Part shown: one piece after another, positions 7,472 through 15,232 of the stretch
Layout: each line of letters begins with the position of its first letter
Position numbering within the stretch: position 1 is the stretch's first letter
Source: JADJOY01 sp046331705 [NCBI: bacterium]
Lineage (GTDB): Bacteria > JADJOY01
Assembly (NCBI GenBank): GCA_046331705.1
Contig: JAXLQJ010000091.1
Coordinates: forward strand, 1,048-18,337
DNA: 17,290 nucleotides
Direction: 5' to 3'
Notes under the pieces: model-generated
What the model saw: only the letters and a program-made list of their open reading frames with translations
What the model was told of the DNA's origin: nothing
The model's database searches: none
Made by a program: the position numbers and the translations under genes

Positions 7472-7588
7472 CCGCCGTTCGTCGCCGGCCGCGACTTCGC
7501 CGGCGCGCCCATCTTCCCCGCGAATCCAGCGCAGAGTCCGCAGGCTCGCATCGATGCGAAGCATTCGCGGCGCGACAGGAGCGAGCTC

Positions 7589-8704
7589 GTGAATCCCACA
7601 GTCCAGCTACGCATTGTTCGCAGTCTGCTAATGACATCGCTGCTCGTGGCGGCGGCGTGCGATCGAGCGCCGGTCGAAGGCGGCGGCACCGCCAAGTCCA
7701 CAGGCTCGGCGACCAGCGGAAACGACGTCGTGGCGAAGATCGGCGACCAGCAGATCACCCGTGCCGAGCTCGAGCAAGCGGCGGCGAACGACCTCGACGA
7801 CCTGGAGCAGCGGCGTTATCAGGTGCTGAGCGGCTACCTCAACCGCATGGTGCAGGAGCGGCTCTGGAAGGCAGAGGCCGACGGGCGCGGCACCACCGTC
7901 GAACAGCTTCGCAAGGTCGAGGTCGAGGACAAGGCCACGCCCCCGTCGAGCGAAGAGATCGATGGCTTGCTCGGCCAAGAGCAGTACAAGCGCGCGCTCG
8001 ACAGCCGTCTTGCCGGGGCGGCAGACGATGCCGAGAAGGAGAAGCGCACCCAGGCCTTCCGGCAGCAGATCGAGGGGCGCCTCAACGCCGATCGACGCGA
8101 GAAGCGCGCGCAAGCCTTCACGGAAGAGCTTCGCGCGAAGCGTCCGGTCTCGATCGCGCTCAAGCCGCCAGCGGTGAGGCGCGTCGAGGTGCAGGTCGGC
8201 GATTCACCGAGTCGCGGCTCGTCCAAGGCGCCGGTGACGATCGTCGAGTATTCCGATTTCCAGTGCCCATTCTGTGGCCGTGAGCAGACCGTCCTCGAGC
8301 AGCTCCGCCAGCGCTACGGTGAGAAGCTACGCATCGTCTACAAGCACTTCCCGCTCACCAACATCCATCCGAACGCGCAGAAGGCCGCCGAAGCGGCGGA
8401 ATGCGCCAACGAGAAGGGGAAGTTCTGGGAGCTCCACGACGTGCTCTACGCGAACCAGTCGGCGCTCGAGCTCGACAAGCTCGCTGGCTACGCTCAGCAA
8501 GTCGGTCTCGATCCGGTGGAATTCCGTCAGTGTCTCGACTCCGGTCGCATGGCGGCGCGCGTCAAGCGCGATGCCGACTCGGCGCAGACGGTGGGGGTGA
8601 CGAGCACGCCGTCCTTCTTCGTGAATGGGATCAAGGTGCGGGGCGCGCAGCCGATCGACTACTTCCAGGGGCTCATCGATGGCGAGCTTGGCGCCAAGAG
8701 CTGA
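7589..8704 (+). CDS. SurA-N/DsbA-like fusion lipoprotein (thiol oxidoreductase)
   Basis: A 371-residue envelope protein predicted to form or rearrange disulfide bonds in client proteins. GTG at 7589 is chosen because AGGAG (7577-7581) sits 7 nt before it and it gives a compact lipoprotein signal: hydrophobic stretch VRSLLMTSLLVAAAC with Cys24 as lipidation site and Asp25 after it. Residues about 45-110 (VVAKIGDQQITRAELEQAAA and on) look like the SurA/PpiC N-terminal chaperone segment. A charged helical linker follows. From about 213 there is a DsbA/thioredoxin-4 domain with CPFC at 226-229 in YSDFQCPFCGRE and the cis-proline motif TSTPSFFVNG (Pro341). No PPIase domain is present. Only a 28-bp gap separates it from the next lipoprotein gene, so the two form an operon. 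Domain calls are confident; redox direction is not known. Confidence 0.9.
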   Translation: MNPTVQLRIVRSLLMTSLLVAAACDRAPVEGGGTAKSTGSATSGNDVVAKIGDQQITRAELEQAAANDLDDLEQRRYQVLSGYLNRMVQERLWKAEADGRGTTVEQLRKVEVEDKATPPSSEEIDGLLGQEQYKRALDSRLAGAADDAEKEKRTQAFRQQIEGRLNADRREKRAQAFTEELRAKRPVSIALKPPAVRRVEVQVGDSPSRGSSKAPVTIVEYSDFQCPFCGREQTVLEQLRQRYGEKLRIVYKHFPLTNIHPNAQKAAEAAECANEKGKFWELHDVLYANQSALELDKLAGYAQQVGLDPVEFRQCLDSGRMAARVKRDADSAQTVGVTSTPSFFVNGIKVRGAQPIDYFQGLIDGELGAKS

Positions 8705-8732
8705 CGGGCGCTGCCCGCTGGCGGGAGCGCGC

Positions 8733-9224
8733 GTGCTGCGCCTGCGGCGGGCGCTCGTGTTTCTGGCGCTCGCTGGTGCCGGTTGTGCGGGCGCGCGTCC
8801 CAGCCCGCTCGCGGTCTCGAACTTGTCCGACGTGCTCGGATCGCTGGAGACGCTCACCGGCCAGTACGAGTCGTTCGGCGTGCCGAAGGCGGACGTTACG
8901 GCCTGCAGACACAAGTTCACCGCGGTCCGAGACGCCGCGCGACTCGAGCGTTGGGACGAATCGGAAGCGCGGCTCGCCGAGGCGGTCGCGTGCACCCGAG
9001 CCATCGGCGACGACGTCAGCGCGATGCTCGATCGCCTGCGCGCCAACGATCACATCAACATGGATCTGAAGGTGTTCATCGGGAAGAACGTCGACTTCGG
9101 ACAAGGGCTCTACAAGCTGGTGCGCATCAACTGGACCCCCAAGGGGGACAGCGTGCGTTACGATCTGGAGCTTCAGGCGATCCCGTCCGGGTTGCTGCGC
9201 ACGTACTCGTTCATGCTGCGCTGA
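8733..9224 (+). CDS. Small putative lipoprotein of unknown function
   Basis: I do not recognise the family. From GTG at 8733, preceded by GGGAG at 8723-8727, the product is 163 residues. It starts LRLRRALVFLALAGAGCAGA, a short lipoprotein signal with Cys18 as the likely lipidation site. The frame is open upstream, with an ATG at 8680, but that would overlap the preceding gene and lengthen the signal peptide awkwardly. The mature part is helical, charged and has two further cysteines (in VTACRH and VACTRA). A more beta-like end follows (DSVRYDLELQAIPSGLLRTY). Its position right after the DsbA-like gene and its paired cysteines make it a possible disulfide client or partner; this is inference. 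Confidence 0.72.
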   Translation: MLRLRRALVFLALAGAGCAGARPSPLAVSNLSDVLGSLETLTGQYESFGVPKADVTACRHKFTAVRDAARLERWDESEARLAEAVACTRAIGDDVSAMLDRLRANDHINMDLKVFIGKNVDFGQGLYKLVRINWTPKGDSVRYDLELQAIPSGLLRTYSFMLR

Positions 9225-9264
9225 GCGGCTCGCTTCGGGGCCAGAACGTAGCCGTCGCAACGAA

Positions 9265-9299
9265 GAAACGCCGCAGCCCGGGAAGGGCTGCGGCGTTTC
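9265..9299. terminator. Bidirectional intrinsic terminator
   Basis: A perfect 15-bp stem, GAAACGCCGCAGCCC (9265-9279) and its complement at 9285-9299, with a 5-nt loop. It lies between two convergent genes. Short T-rich tracts at each stem end (GTTTC on the plus side, TTTCTTCG on the minus side) let it serve the lipoprotein operon and the sigma-factor gene. Confidence 0.82.
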
Positions 9300-9326
9300 G
9301 TGTTGGTGCGCGCGGCGCGGGTTCGA

Positions 9327-10565
9327 TCAGTCGGCCACGATCGCTTCCAGCTTCTGGGCCTCGATGGTGCTGCGCAGACGCTGCAGGGCCTTCGCCTCGA
9401 TCTGGCGAATGCGCTCGTGGGTGAGGTTGAAGAGCCGGCTGATCTCGCGCAGCGTGTGGCCGGACGGCTCGCCGATCCCAATGCCGAAGCGAAGCCGCAG
9501 GATCTTCTCCTCGCGTGGCGGGAGCGTCGCCAGCGCGCTCTGGACCGCGCTGGTGAGCTCGGCGTCGAGCGCCGACTCGAACGGCGAGCTCGCCTTCACG
9601 TCTTCCAGGATCTCGACGAGCGCGCGGTCCTCGCGTCCCGCGGGGGGTTCGTCCAAGCTGACCGCTTCCGTCCGAAGCCCGAGAAGGTCTTCGACCTTTT
9701 CGACGGGCATGCCCTCGTCCTGTGCGATCTCCCAGACCTCGGGCTTGCGCCCGAGCTTGCGCCGCAGCTCGCGGCTGGTGCGCATCACGCGACGCCGCGC
9801 ATCCTGGACGTAGATGGGCGTACGCACGGCGGCCCCGTGGTTCTCCAGCGCGCGCTTGATGTACTGGCGAATCCACCACACCGCGTACGTGCTGAAACGG
9901 TAGCCGCGCGACGCGTCGAACTTCTCCACGGCCTTCATCAGGCCGAGGTTGCCTTCCTGGATGAGGTCCATCAGCGGCAGCTGATGCTGGCGGTAGCGGT
10001 TCGCGATGTGGATCACCAACCGGAGGTTGGCCTCCGTCAGCTCGTTCTTGGCGTCCTTCAGCTGCTCGAACGCGATCGAGACGCTCTTCAGGAAGGCACG
10101 AATCGCGGTGCGGTGCTCCGGCTTCACTGCGGGCGAAGGCTTCGGAAGCACGAGTGCCCGGAGCTCCTCGACGAGCGTCTCGGTGAATCCGTCCGGGATC
10201 TCCATCACGATCTGGTACTCGGTGCGCATCCGCGAGTAGCAGGGGCACAGGCGCTTGATTCCCGGGGGTGGCTTCTCGATCAGCTCGCGGATGCTCGCGC
10301 GGGCGGCATCGATTCTTCCGGCGATCTCGAGCTCGCGATCCCGCGATGGCAGCGGGATCATGCTCATCTCGCGATAGTAGAGCAGCTCGACCGCCGCGGG
10401 ATCGCTGAGCGGGATCTCGTCGGACTCGGCGAGCGGAAGCGGTTCGGGGGGCGGAACGTCCTCGCCCTCCATTGCGGCCGCATCCTGCGGATCGAAGAGT
10501 TCCTCTTCGCCGGGCACCTCGGCCAGATCGAAGGGCTCTTGCTCGTTCTGCATGGTGTCTGACAT
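9327..10565 (-). CDS. RNA polymerase sigma-70 family factor (group 2 type)
   Basis: A 412-residue sigma factor. Region 1.2 is at about 54-86 (DPAAVELLYYREMSMIPLPS). A variable insert follows to about 165. Region 2 (about 173-250) has EANLRLVIHIANRY, DLIQEGNLGLMKAVEKFD and the DNA-melting/-10 segment FSTYAVWWIRQYIKRALE. Region 3 is about 251-335. Region 4 (about 345-400) has LPPREEKILRLRFGIG and the -35-binding helix LTHERIRQIEAKALQRLR. The long acidic region 1.1 typical of primary RpoD is replaced by a short acidic leader, and region 2.4 reads ENHGAAVRTPIYV rather than the RpoD RTIRIPVHM pattern. I therefore call it an alternative RpoS/SigB-like factor. A CPC pair (Cys107, Cys109) sits in the insert. 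A second ATG at codon 5 is also possible. Confidence 0.9.
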   Translation of the reverse strand: MSDTMQNEQEPFDLAEVPGEEELFDPQDAAAMEGEDVPPPEPLPLAESDEIPLSDPAAVELLYYREMSMIPLPSRDRELEIAGRIDAARASIRELIEKPPPGIKRLCPCYSRMRTEYQIVMEIPDGFTETLVEELRALVLPKPSPAVKPEHRTAIRAFLKSVSIAFEQLKDAKNELTEANLRLVIHIANRYRQHQLPLMDLIQEGNLGLMKAVEKFDASRGYRFSTYAVWWIRQYIKRALENHGAAVRTPIYVQDARRRVMRTSRELRRKLGRKPEVWEIAQDEGMPVEKVEDLLGLRTEAVSLDEPPAGREDRALVEILEDVKASSPFESALDAELTSAVQSALATLPPREEKILRLRFGIGIGEPSGHTLREISRLFNLTHERIRQIEAKALQRLRSTIEAQKLEAIVAD

Positions 10566-10920
10566 CGCTTCGCCGCCTTTCAGCCCTGTCGGGCCCGTTC
10601 CGCCGGTCTCACGTTACGGCGCACTGCGTCGTAGGTGGGAACGCCCTCACCTCGGCCGAGCCGTGGGCCGGTCTAACTTGCTGAGTTGTCTAAAGTTTCT
10701 CGCTTCGCGAAAGCGGGTGGGCCCGAGTCGCCTACCGCGGCTCTGCGATTAGACGACTGATGATACCAAATTATTTCGCGCGCCGCATCTCCTTTCTTTC
10801 GCCGCTGCTCTCGCCTGGCTGCGGACCCGGCATCCGGCTCGTGCCGGTCACCCGCCACGCCGCATCGCCCCCCGACGAATGCGCTTCGCGTCGGCCGGCG
10901 GGCCGTCGTATGCTGCCCGC
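10566..10920. other. Divergent intergenic region with GTCTAA repeats
   Basis: 355 bp between the divergent sigma-factor and exported-protein genes. GTCTAA occurs at 10671-10676 and 10688-10693 (17 bp apart) and inverted as TTAGAC at 10749-10754. An A/T-rich patch (about 10757-10776) interrupts otherwise GC-rich DNA. A small hairpin (CGCTTCGCGAAAGCG) lies near 10701-10715. It should hold promoters for both genes, but I see no good -35/-10 pair for the sigma gene. TATGCT (10909-10914) could be a -10 box placing the + strand transcript start almost on the ATG at 10921. Confidence 0.5.
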
Positions 10921-11847
10921 ATGAGCGACCCGCTTCGGCCGGTGCGTGAGCCGATTCGCCGTGCGCAGATCACGCGCCTAGCATCGACGGTGCTGGTCGC
11001 TCTGGTGGCGGGCCGGCAGCTGGCGATCGCGAAGCCGATTCCCGTGGCGTCCGACGGGATCAAGCCCACCCGCCTGCGGAGCGAGGTCGCGCTGGTCGAC
11101 GAGCCGAGTCGGCACGCCACCGAATACCTCGAGATCGCTCGCGACGGCGCGACGTACACGTTCAGCTGGGCGCTCGCGTTCCCCGACGGCGCGGTGTGGA
11201 GCGAGGTCGCTTCCGGCGAGGTCCGCGACGGAATGATGATCCCGACGCAGGTGCGTCGCACGGAGCAAGACGCCAAGGGGCAGATGTCGCTCGACATGAA
11301 CTCACCGGACCTCACGCGGCCGGTGGTGAAGGTGCGGGTCGCGCGTGGCGGAAGCGCTCCGGACGAGGACGAGATCTCCGTCGACGATCCCCCGCTCTAC
11401 CCGCCCGTGATGACGGGAACGCTCTATCATCACCTGTTCGAGCCGGGCGCGAGCGCGCTCAAGTTCTCGACCCTCGCCGACTATCCGTGGGGCCTCGGTG
11501 CCGCACCGATGGAAGCCGTGGTGAGCGAGCGCGCCGAGCCGGCCGACGTGGCGCTCGGTTCGCGCTTGCTGCGGCGCGTGACCTTGCGCCCCGTCATGCC
11601 GTGGCCGCTCGCGTCGATGGTGGATGCGATCGGCATCGACACGGCGGTGTTCCTGTGGGTCACGGACACCAGCCCGCACGGGCTGCAGCGATACGAAGGT
11701 GCGTATCGGTACGACTCGGGGCGGTATCGGGGCGACGTGGTCGAGCAGCGTGATCTGGCCGAAGGCGAGCGCTCCGCCGCATGGCCGCCGCTCGGCGACC
11801 GCGGCAGCGCGCAACCCCAGGCGCGCGCAGCGGCGGCGATACCCTGA
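10921..11847 (+). CDS. Exported protein of unknown function
   Basis: No family recognised. From ATG at 10921 the product is 308 residues. It has a basic N-terminus and a hydrophobic stretch (ITRLASTVLVALVAG), then LAIAKPIPVA, consistent with a Sec signal peptide. An in-frame ATG at 10879 would add 14 residues; neither start has a Shine-Dalgarno. The 10921 start is preferred because TATGCT (10909-10914) lies just upstream, which would make the message nearly leaderless. The mature part looks beta-rich (TEYLEIARDGATYTFSWALA; QRYEGAYRYDSGRYRGDVVE) and ends in an Ala/Arg/Gln-rich tail. Its last 67 bp overlap the start of the signal peptidase gene, suggesting coupled translation. Whether the pair is functionally linked is unknown. 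Confidence 0.72.
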   Translation: MSDPLRPVREPIRRAQITRLASTVLVALVAGRQLAIAKPIPVASDGIKPTRLRSEVALVDEPSRHATEYLEIARDGATYTFSWALAFPDGAVWSEVASGEVRDGMMIPTQVRRTEQDAKGQMSLDMNSPDLTRPVVKVRVARGGSAPDEDEISVDDPPLYPPVMTGTLYHHLFEPGASALKFSTLADYPWGLGAAPMEAVVSERAEPADVALGSRLLRRVTLRPVMPWPLASMVDAIGIDTAVFLWVTDTSPHGLQRYEGAYRYDSGRYRGDVVEQRDLAEGERSAAWPPLGDRGSAQPQARAAAAIP

Positions 11848-12431
11848 GCCGCGCCGAGCTCGATTCGACGCAAGCGCCCGCGGCACCGGCGCAACGAGCG
11901 TTCCGCCTCTTCCTTTCCACCGCGCTCGTCGCGACGCTGGCGGTGGTCGCCGAGCAGCGCATCGTCGAGGTCTCGCGCATCGTCTCGGGATCGATGGAGC
12001 CCACGCTCGCCGTCGGCGACTGGTTGATCAGCACGTCCATCCCGATGCTGAATCTTCCGATCGCGCGAGGCGACATCGTGACGTTCTACCCACCGCGCGG
12101 GCGGCCCAGCCCCATCCCGCTCGTGAAGCGGGTGATCGGCTTGCCAGGCGAGTCCGTGGCGGTTCGAGGCGGAGCCGTCTTCATCGACGGAACCCGGCTC
12201 GACGAGCCGTACTTGCACGGAACTTCCACGCCCTATTCGATGGTGGTCGCCAAGGTTCCCGAGGGAACGGTGCTCGTGCTCGGAGACAACCGAGGTCGTA
12301 GCGAGGATTCGTCGGTGTTCGGAGCGGTCGAGCTCCGCAGGCTCCGCCACAAGGTGTGGTTGCGGATCGCTCCCACCTCGCGACACTGCTCGTTCGCGGG
12401 CCCGGTGTTGGGCTTTCCGCCGTGCACGTGA
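11781..12431 (+). CDS. lepB: Signal peptidase I
   Basis: This membrane protease (family S26) removes signal peptides from exported proteins on the outer face of the inner membrane. The 216-residue product has a disordered basic leader and one transmembrane anchor (about 41-57, FRLFLSTALVATLAVVA). The catalytic domain follows: box B SGSMEPTLAVGDW with nucleophile Ser71; box D LVKRVIGLPGE with general base Lys116; box E LGDNRGRSEDSS (167-178). All catalytic residues are present. It has one anchor, not the two of E. coli LepB. ATG at 11781 is the only reasonable start, since the next in-frame start codon would cut into the anchor. It overlaps the preceding gene by 67 bp. Two cysteines lie near the C-terminus (203 and 215). 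Confidence 0.94.
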   Translation: MAAARRPRQRATPGARSGGDTLSRAELDSTQAPAAPAQRAFRLFLSTALVATLAVVAEQRIVEVSRIVSGSMEPTLAVGDWLISTSIPMLNLPIARGDIVTFYPPRGRPSPIPLVKRVIGLPGESVAVRGGAVFIDGTRLDEPYLHGTSTPYSMVVAKVPEGTVLVLGDNRGRSEDSSVFGAVELRRLRHKVWLRIAPTSRHCSFAGPVLGFPPCT

Positions 12432-12493
12432 GATCGCTCACCCGGCGCGCGCGCCGTCGCGGGGCCGCCACCTTGCGGGCGGGTCCGACGAGC

Positions 12494-12499
12494 TAGACT
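12494..12499 (+). promoter_or_regulatory. Possible -10 element (TAGACT) before the TPR/DUF4388 gene
   Basis: TAGACT lies 54 bp before the ATG at 12554, inside the 122-bp gap after lepB. A TTGCGG 15 bp upstream (12473-12478) is a poor -35. The downstream gene pair may thus have its own promoter as well as read-through from lepB. Confidence 0.35.
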
Positions 12500-12553
12500 G
12501 CGATTCGATCGCGGCCGCGCCTCTCTTTCTCTCGGTATTCTCTCGGTACCGCC

Positions 12554-14188
12554 ATGCTTGCAGCGATTGGATATCGCCTCGTGGAACGCTGGATCGAGCT
12601 CGGCGCGCGCAGCCGCTTGGTCGTCGCGCACGAGATCGACGGTCGAGGCTTTCGCTTCGACGAGGGACGCGCCGCGCTCGTGTGCTTGGCGCTCGCGATC
12701 GTCGTGCTCACCTCGCTCCAGGCCTACCTGCGCCGTCGCGCCAGGGCCGCGGCAGCGGGAGCCCGCGCGCCGCGACGCTCGGCAGCGGCCGAGGGCATCG
12801 CGCCGTCGCGCTCGTTCAAGAGCCGCGACGCCGTGCTCGACGCCGACGACGCCGCGGGCTCGTCGCGCGGCGACGACGGCGGGGTCGTGCGGTGTCCCAA
12901 GTGTTACGGCAAGTACCACGCCGAGCGCGTGACCCGATGCCCTCACTGCGGCGCCGATCGTTCGGGAGCGCCCGCGCCGTCGCCCGCCGGCACGGCGTCG
13001 AACCGGCTACCCAACGAGGCACGCCGCGAAGCCGCCGATCCCGCACCGACGCGCTTCCACGACGCCGAGCGTCTCAACGACGAGGGCGTCGAGATGCTGC
13101 AGAAGATCCACTCGGTTTTCCGGGTCGACGACGCGGTGAAGAAGTTCACCCTCGCCATCCAGCGCGCACCCAAGAACCCCACGTACCACTCGAACCGCGG
13201 CATCGCGCATCTCAAGAACGCGCAGCGGCGTTTCGCCGCCGTGGGCGACGTGATGGAGACGGGCGTGCAGCGCGACCTCGAACGCGCCCGTGCCGACTTC
13301 CAGGAGGCGGTGCGGCTCAAGCCGCGGCACGCCAACTACCACGTGCTTCTCGGGCAGCTCGAGGAGCTCGCTGGCGACTGGGAGCGTGCCCGCGAATGCC
13401 ACGGCGAGGCGCTGGCGCTCGAGCCCACCAACGCGGCGGCGCGCAGCGCGCTCGATCGCTTGACGCGCGAGCTCGAGCAGGCCGACGCGACCCACGCGCG
13501 CGAGCGCTCGGAGCGGCTCATGACCGAGGTCGCGCGGCGCAGCGCCAGCGGGGATCTCGAGGGCGCGCTCGCGATCCTGAACGCGGCGCTCGAGAACGAG
13601 CCCGGCCCCGCAGCGCTGTTGCTGGCCAAGGCCGATCTGCTCAATCGACTCAATCGAGTCGAGGAGTCGGTCGAGGTCGCGCGGCGAGCGATCGAGGCGC
13701 AAAACCGCGAGATCCAGGGGTTGGTGGCGAGCTACCAGGCCAAGGGGCTCCACGCGCTGGTGCTGCCGACGGTGGGCGAGGGGACCGAGCTCGGCTTGGG
13801 GACCGCCGCCTCCCTGCCCGTGGGATCGCCTGGCCGAGCCGCGGCGGTGAGCGGCTCGCTCACCGAGCTGGGCTTGCCCGATCTGCTGCAGGTGCTCGGC
13901 GCGGGTCAGAAGACCGTGCGCGTCACGCTGCAGCGAGGATCCGCGCGGGGAATCGTGGAGCTCGAGACCGGACGCATCGTGCACGCGGAGCTCGACGCCT
14001 TGAACGGCGAGGAAGCCTTCTATCGCATCGTCGCGTGGACCGAGGGCGAGTTCCGGATCGATCCCCTGATCGACGTGGTCAGCCGCACCATCGAGGGCAG
14101 CAACGACGCGCTGATCCTCGAGGGATTGCGGCGCCTCGACGAATCCATGTTCGACGCGCACACCGCTGCGGCGCGCAGCGACGGCTGA
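12554..14188 (+). CDS. Membrane-anchored zinc-ribbon/TPR/DUF4388 (PATAN) protein
   Basis: A 544-residue multidomain protein. One transmembrane helix (about 41-57, ALVCLALAIVVLTSLQAYL) is followed by a disordered Arg/Ala stretch. A zinc ribbon with CPKC (114-117) and CPHC (129-132) comes next. A TPR-like helical array spans about 170-390 (repeats such as DAVKKFTLAIQRAPKNPTYH, ARADFQEAVRLKPRHANYHV, ARECHGEALALEPTNAAARS). At the C-terminus a DUF4388/PATAN domain (about 432-530) has SGSLTELGLPDLLQVLGAGQ, GIVELETGRIVHAE and GEEAFYRIVAWTEGEFRIDP. DUF4388 proteins are common in deltaproteobacterial signalling and are thought to mediate protein interactions. This looks like a scaffold rather than an enzyme. 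No Shine-Dalgarno is visible before the ATG. The next zinc-ribbon gene starts 27 bp downstream. Confidence 0.88.
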   Translation: MLAAIGYRLVERWIELGARSRLVVAHEIDGRGFRFDEGRAALVCLALAIVVLTSLQAYLRRRARAAAAGARAPRRSAAAEGIAPSRSFKSRDAVLDADDAAGSSRGDDGGVVRCPKCYGKYHAERVTRCPHCGADRSGAPAPSPAGTASNRLPNEARREAADPAPTRFHDAERLNDEGVEMLQKIHSVFRVDDAVKKFTLAIQRAPKNPTYHSNRGIAHLKNAQRRFAAVGDVMETGVQRDLERARADFQEAVRLKPRHANYHVLLGQLEELAGDWERARECHGEALALEPTNAAARSALDRLTRELEQADATHARERSERLMTEVARRSASGDLEGALAILNAALENEPGPAALLLAKADLLNRLNRVEESVEVARRAIEAQNREIQGLVASYQAKGLHALVLPTVGEGTELGLGTAASLPVGSPGRAAAVSGSLTELGLPDLLQVLGAGQKTVRVTLQRGSARGIVELETGRIVHAELDALNGEEAFYRIVAWTEGEFRIDPLIDVVSRTIEGSNDALILEGLRRLDESMFDAHTAAARSDG

Positions 14189-14215
14189 GGCCGCCGCGCC
14201 CGGCGACGAGGTGGC

Positions 14216-15232
14216 ATGGCGCTCGCCTGTCCCGCTTGCGGCCGGCCGAACCACGAGCGGCTCGAGTCGTGCCTCTACTGCGGCGCGCTCTTGCCGCGAC
14301 CCGAGCCGCTCGATGCGTCGTCGGCCGTCGCGCCCGCGCCTACGCCGCCCGGTGATCTCGGTCCGAGCGAGGTGGAACCGCCGCCGCTCGGACCGTGGCG
14401 CCGGCAGTGGCTGCTGGTGCTCGAGCGTGCTTCGGAGGGATTGCCCTCACCGCCCGGCGCCGAGCTGGTGCAATCCGTCGCCGATGCCCTCGCGGTCGAT
14501 GGCTACCTGTCGCGCAAGCACCTGACCAGCCGCCAGCCGACGGTCGTCGCGCGCGGCGAGGACCCGGAAGCCCTGGAAGCGCTGGCCGGAAAGCTCGCGG
14601 CGCTCGGTCTCGTGACGACGCTGATCTCGCCGGCGGAGCTGGCGGCGGTCGGTGATCCTTGGCTCGCGGAGGCCGTCGAGTTCGCGGGTGAGCAAGCGCC
14701 CGAAGGTTTTCGGGGGGCGATCGGGTTCCGCTCTCGCCATACCGACGAGATCCTCGTGGTGCGGCCCGGCGAGGTCGAGCTGGTCGTGCAGGGCGTGCTC
14801 AAGGTGCTGTTGCCCGATCGCTCGGGTGCCGCGCGCAGCATCGGTAGCGTGCTGCAATGGAGCTCGCCCTCGAAGGAAGCGCTCGAGGAGCTGCGCAGCG
14901 ATTTCCCGCTGGTCGAGATCCACCGCTCGCGCGGGCCGCGGGTCCGGCTGTGTCTCGCGGACTTCGATTTCTCCGGTCTTGGTGACCGGAAACGCCCCTC
15001 GGCGCTCCTCAACCTCAGGCTTCTGGTCCGCGAGCTCTTGGCCGGCAGCCCGAACGCCGTGGTCGACGATTCGTTTCGTTTCCTGACGACCGAGTTCGAT
15101 CCGGGCGCCGGCGCGCTGGGCTTGCCCAGCACCAACGAGCCGCAATTCGACCGCTACGCGCGGTTGCTGGCTGCGCAACGACGCAAGCGCCTCCAGGCGG
15201 ACCCCGTCAGCCGATCGCGAACGAATCGATGA
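14216..15232 (+). CDS. Zinc-ribbon protein of unknown function
   Basis: A 338-residue protein beginning with a compact zinc ribbon, C5-x2-C8 ... C19-x2-C22 (ACPACGRPNHERLESCLYCG). A Pro-rich linker (about 27-60) follows, then a soluble alpha/beta region I cannot assign. Within it, VVARGEDPEALEALAGKLA, followed by ALGLVTTLI, looks like a small beta-alpha-beta unit. GAIGFRSRHTDEILVVRPGE and the SGLGDRKRPSALLNLRLLVR region suggest a second domain. No signal peptide or transmembrane helix is seen. The ATG is preceded by GAGG at 4-nt spacing. It follows the TPR/DUF4388 gene by 27 bp and shares a zinc-ribbon module with it, so the two likely act together. The last 26 bp overlap the convergent lamin-tail gene. 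Confidence 0.8.
   Translation: MALACPACGRPNHERLESCLYCGALLPRPEPLDASSAVAPAPTPPGDLGPSEVEPPPLGPWRRQWLLVLERASEGLPSPPGAELVQSVADALAVDGYLSRKHLTSRQPTVVARGEDPEALEALAGKLAALGLVTTLISPAELAAVGDPWLAEAVEFAGEQAPEGFRGAIGFRSRHTDEILVVRPGEVELVVQGVLKVLLPDRSGAARSIGSVLQWSSPSKEALEELRSDFPLVEIHRSRGPRVRLCLADFDFSGLGDRKRPSALLNLRLLVRELLAGSPNAVVDDSFRFLTTEFDPGAGALGLPSTNEPQFDRYARLLAAQRRKRLQADPVSRSRTNR

Noticed and set aside
7286-7564. Upstream extension of the rplC reading frame
   Set aside because: L3 begins at MPIQLLGTKLGM with a good Shine-Dalgarno; the extension is non-homologous and covers the promoter region.
9300-10562. Plus-strand frame of 420 codons antisense to the sigma factor
   Set aside because: The minus strand encodes unmistakable sigma-70 regions 1.2 to 4.2; the antisense frame has no recognisable domain.
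13007-14254. Minus-strand frame of 415 codons across the TPR/DUF4388 gene
   Set aside because: It is a shadow of the TPR and DUF4388 coding region, with no family motif and no ribosome-binding site.
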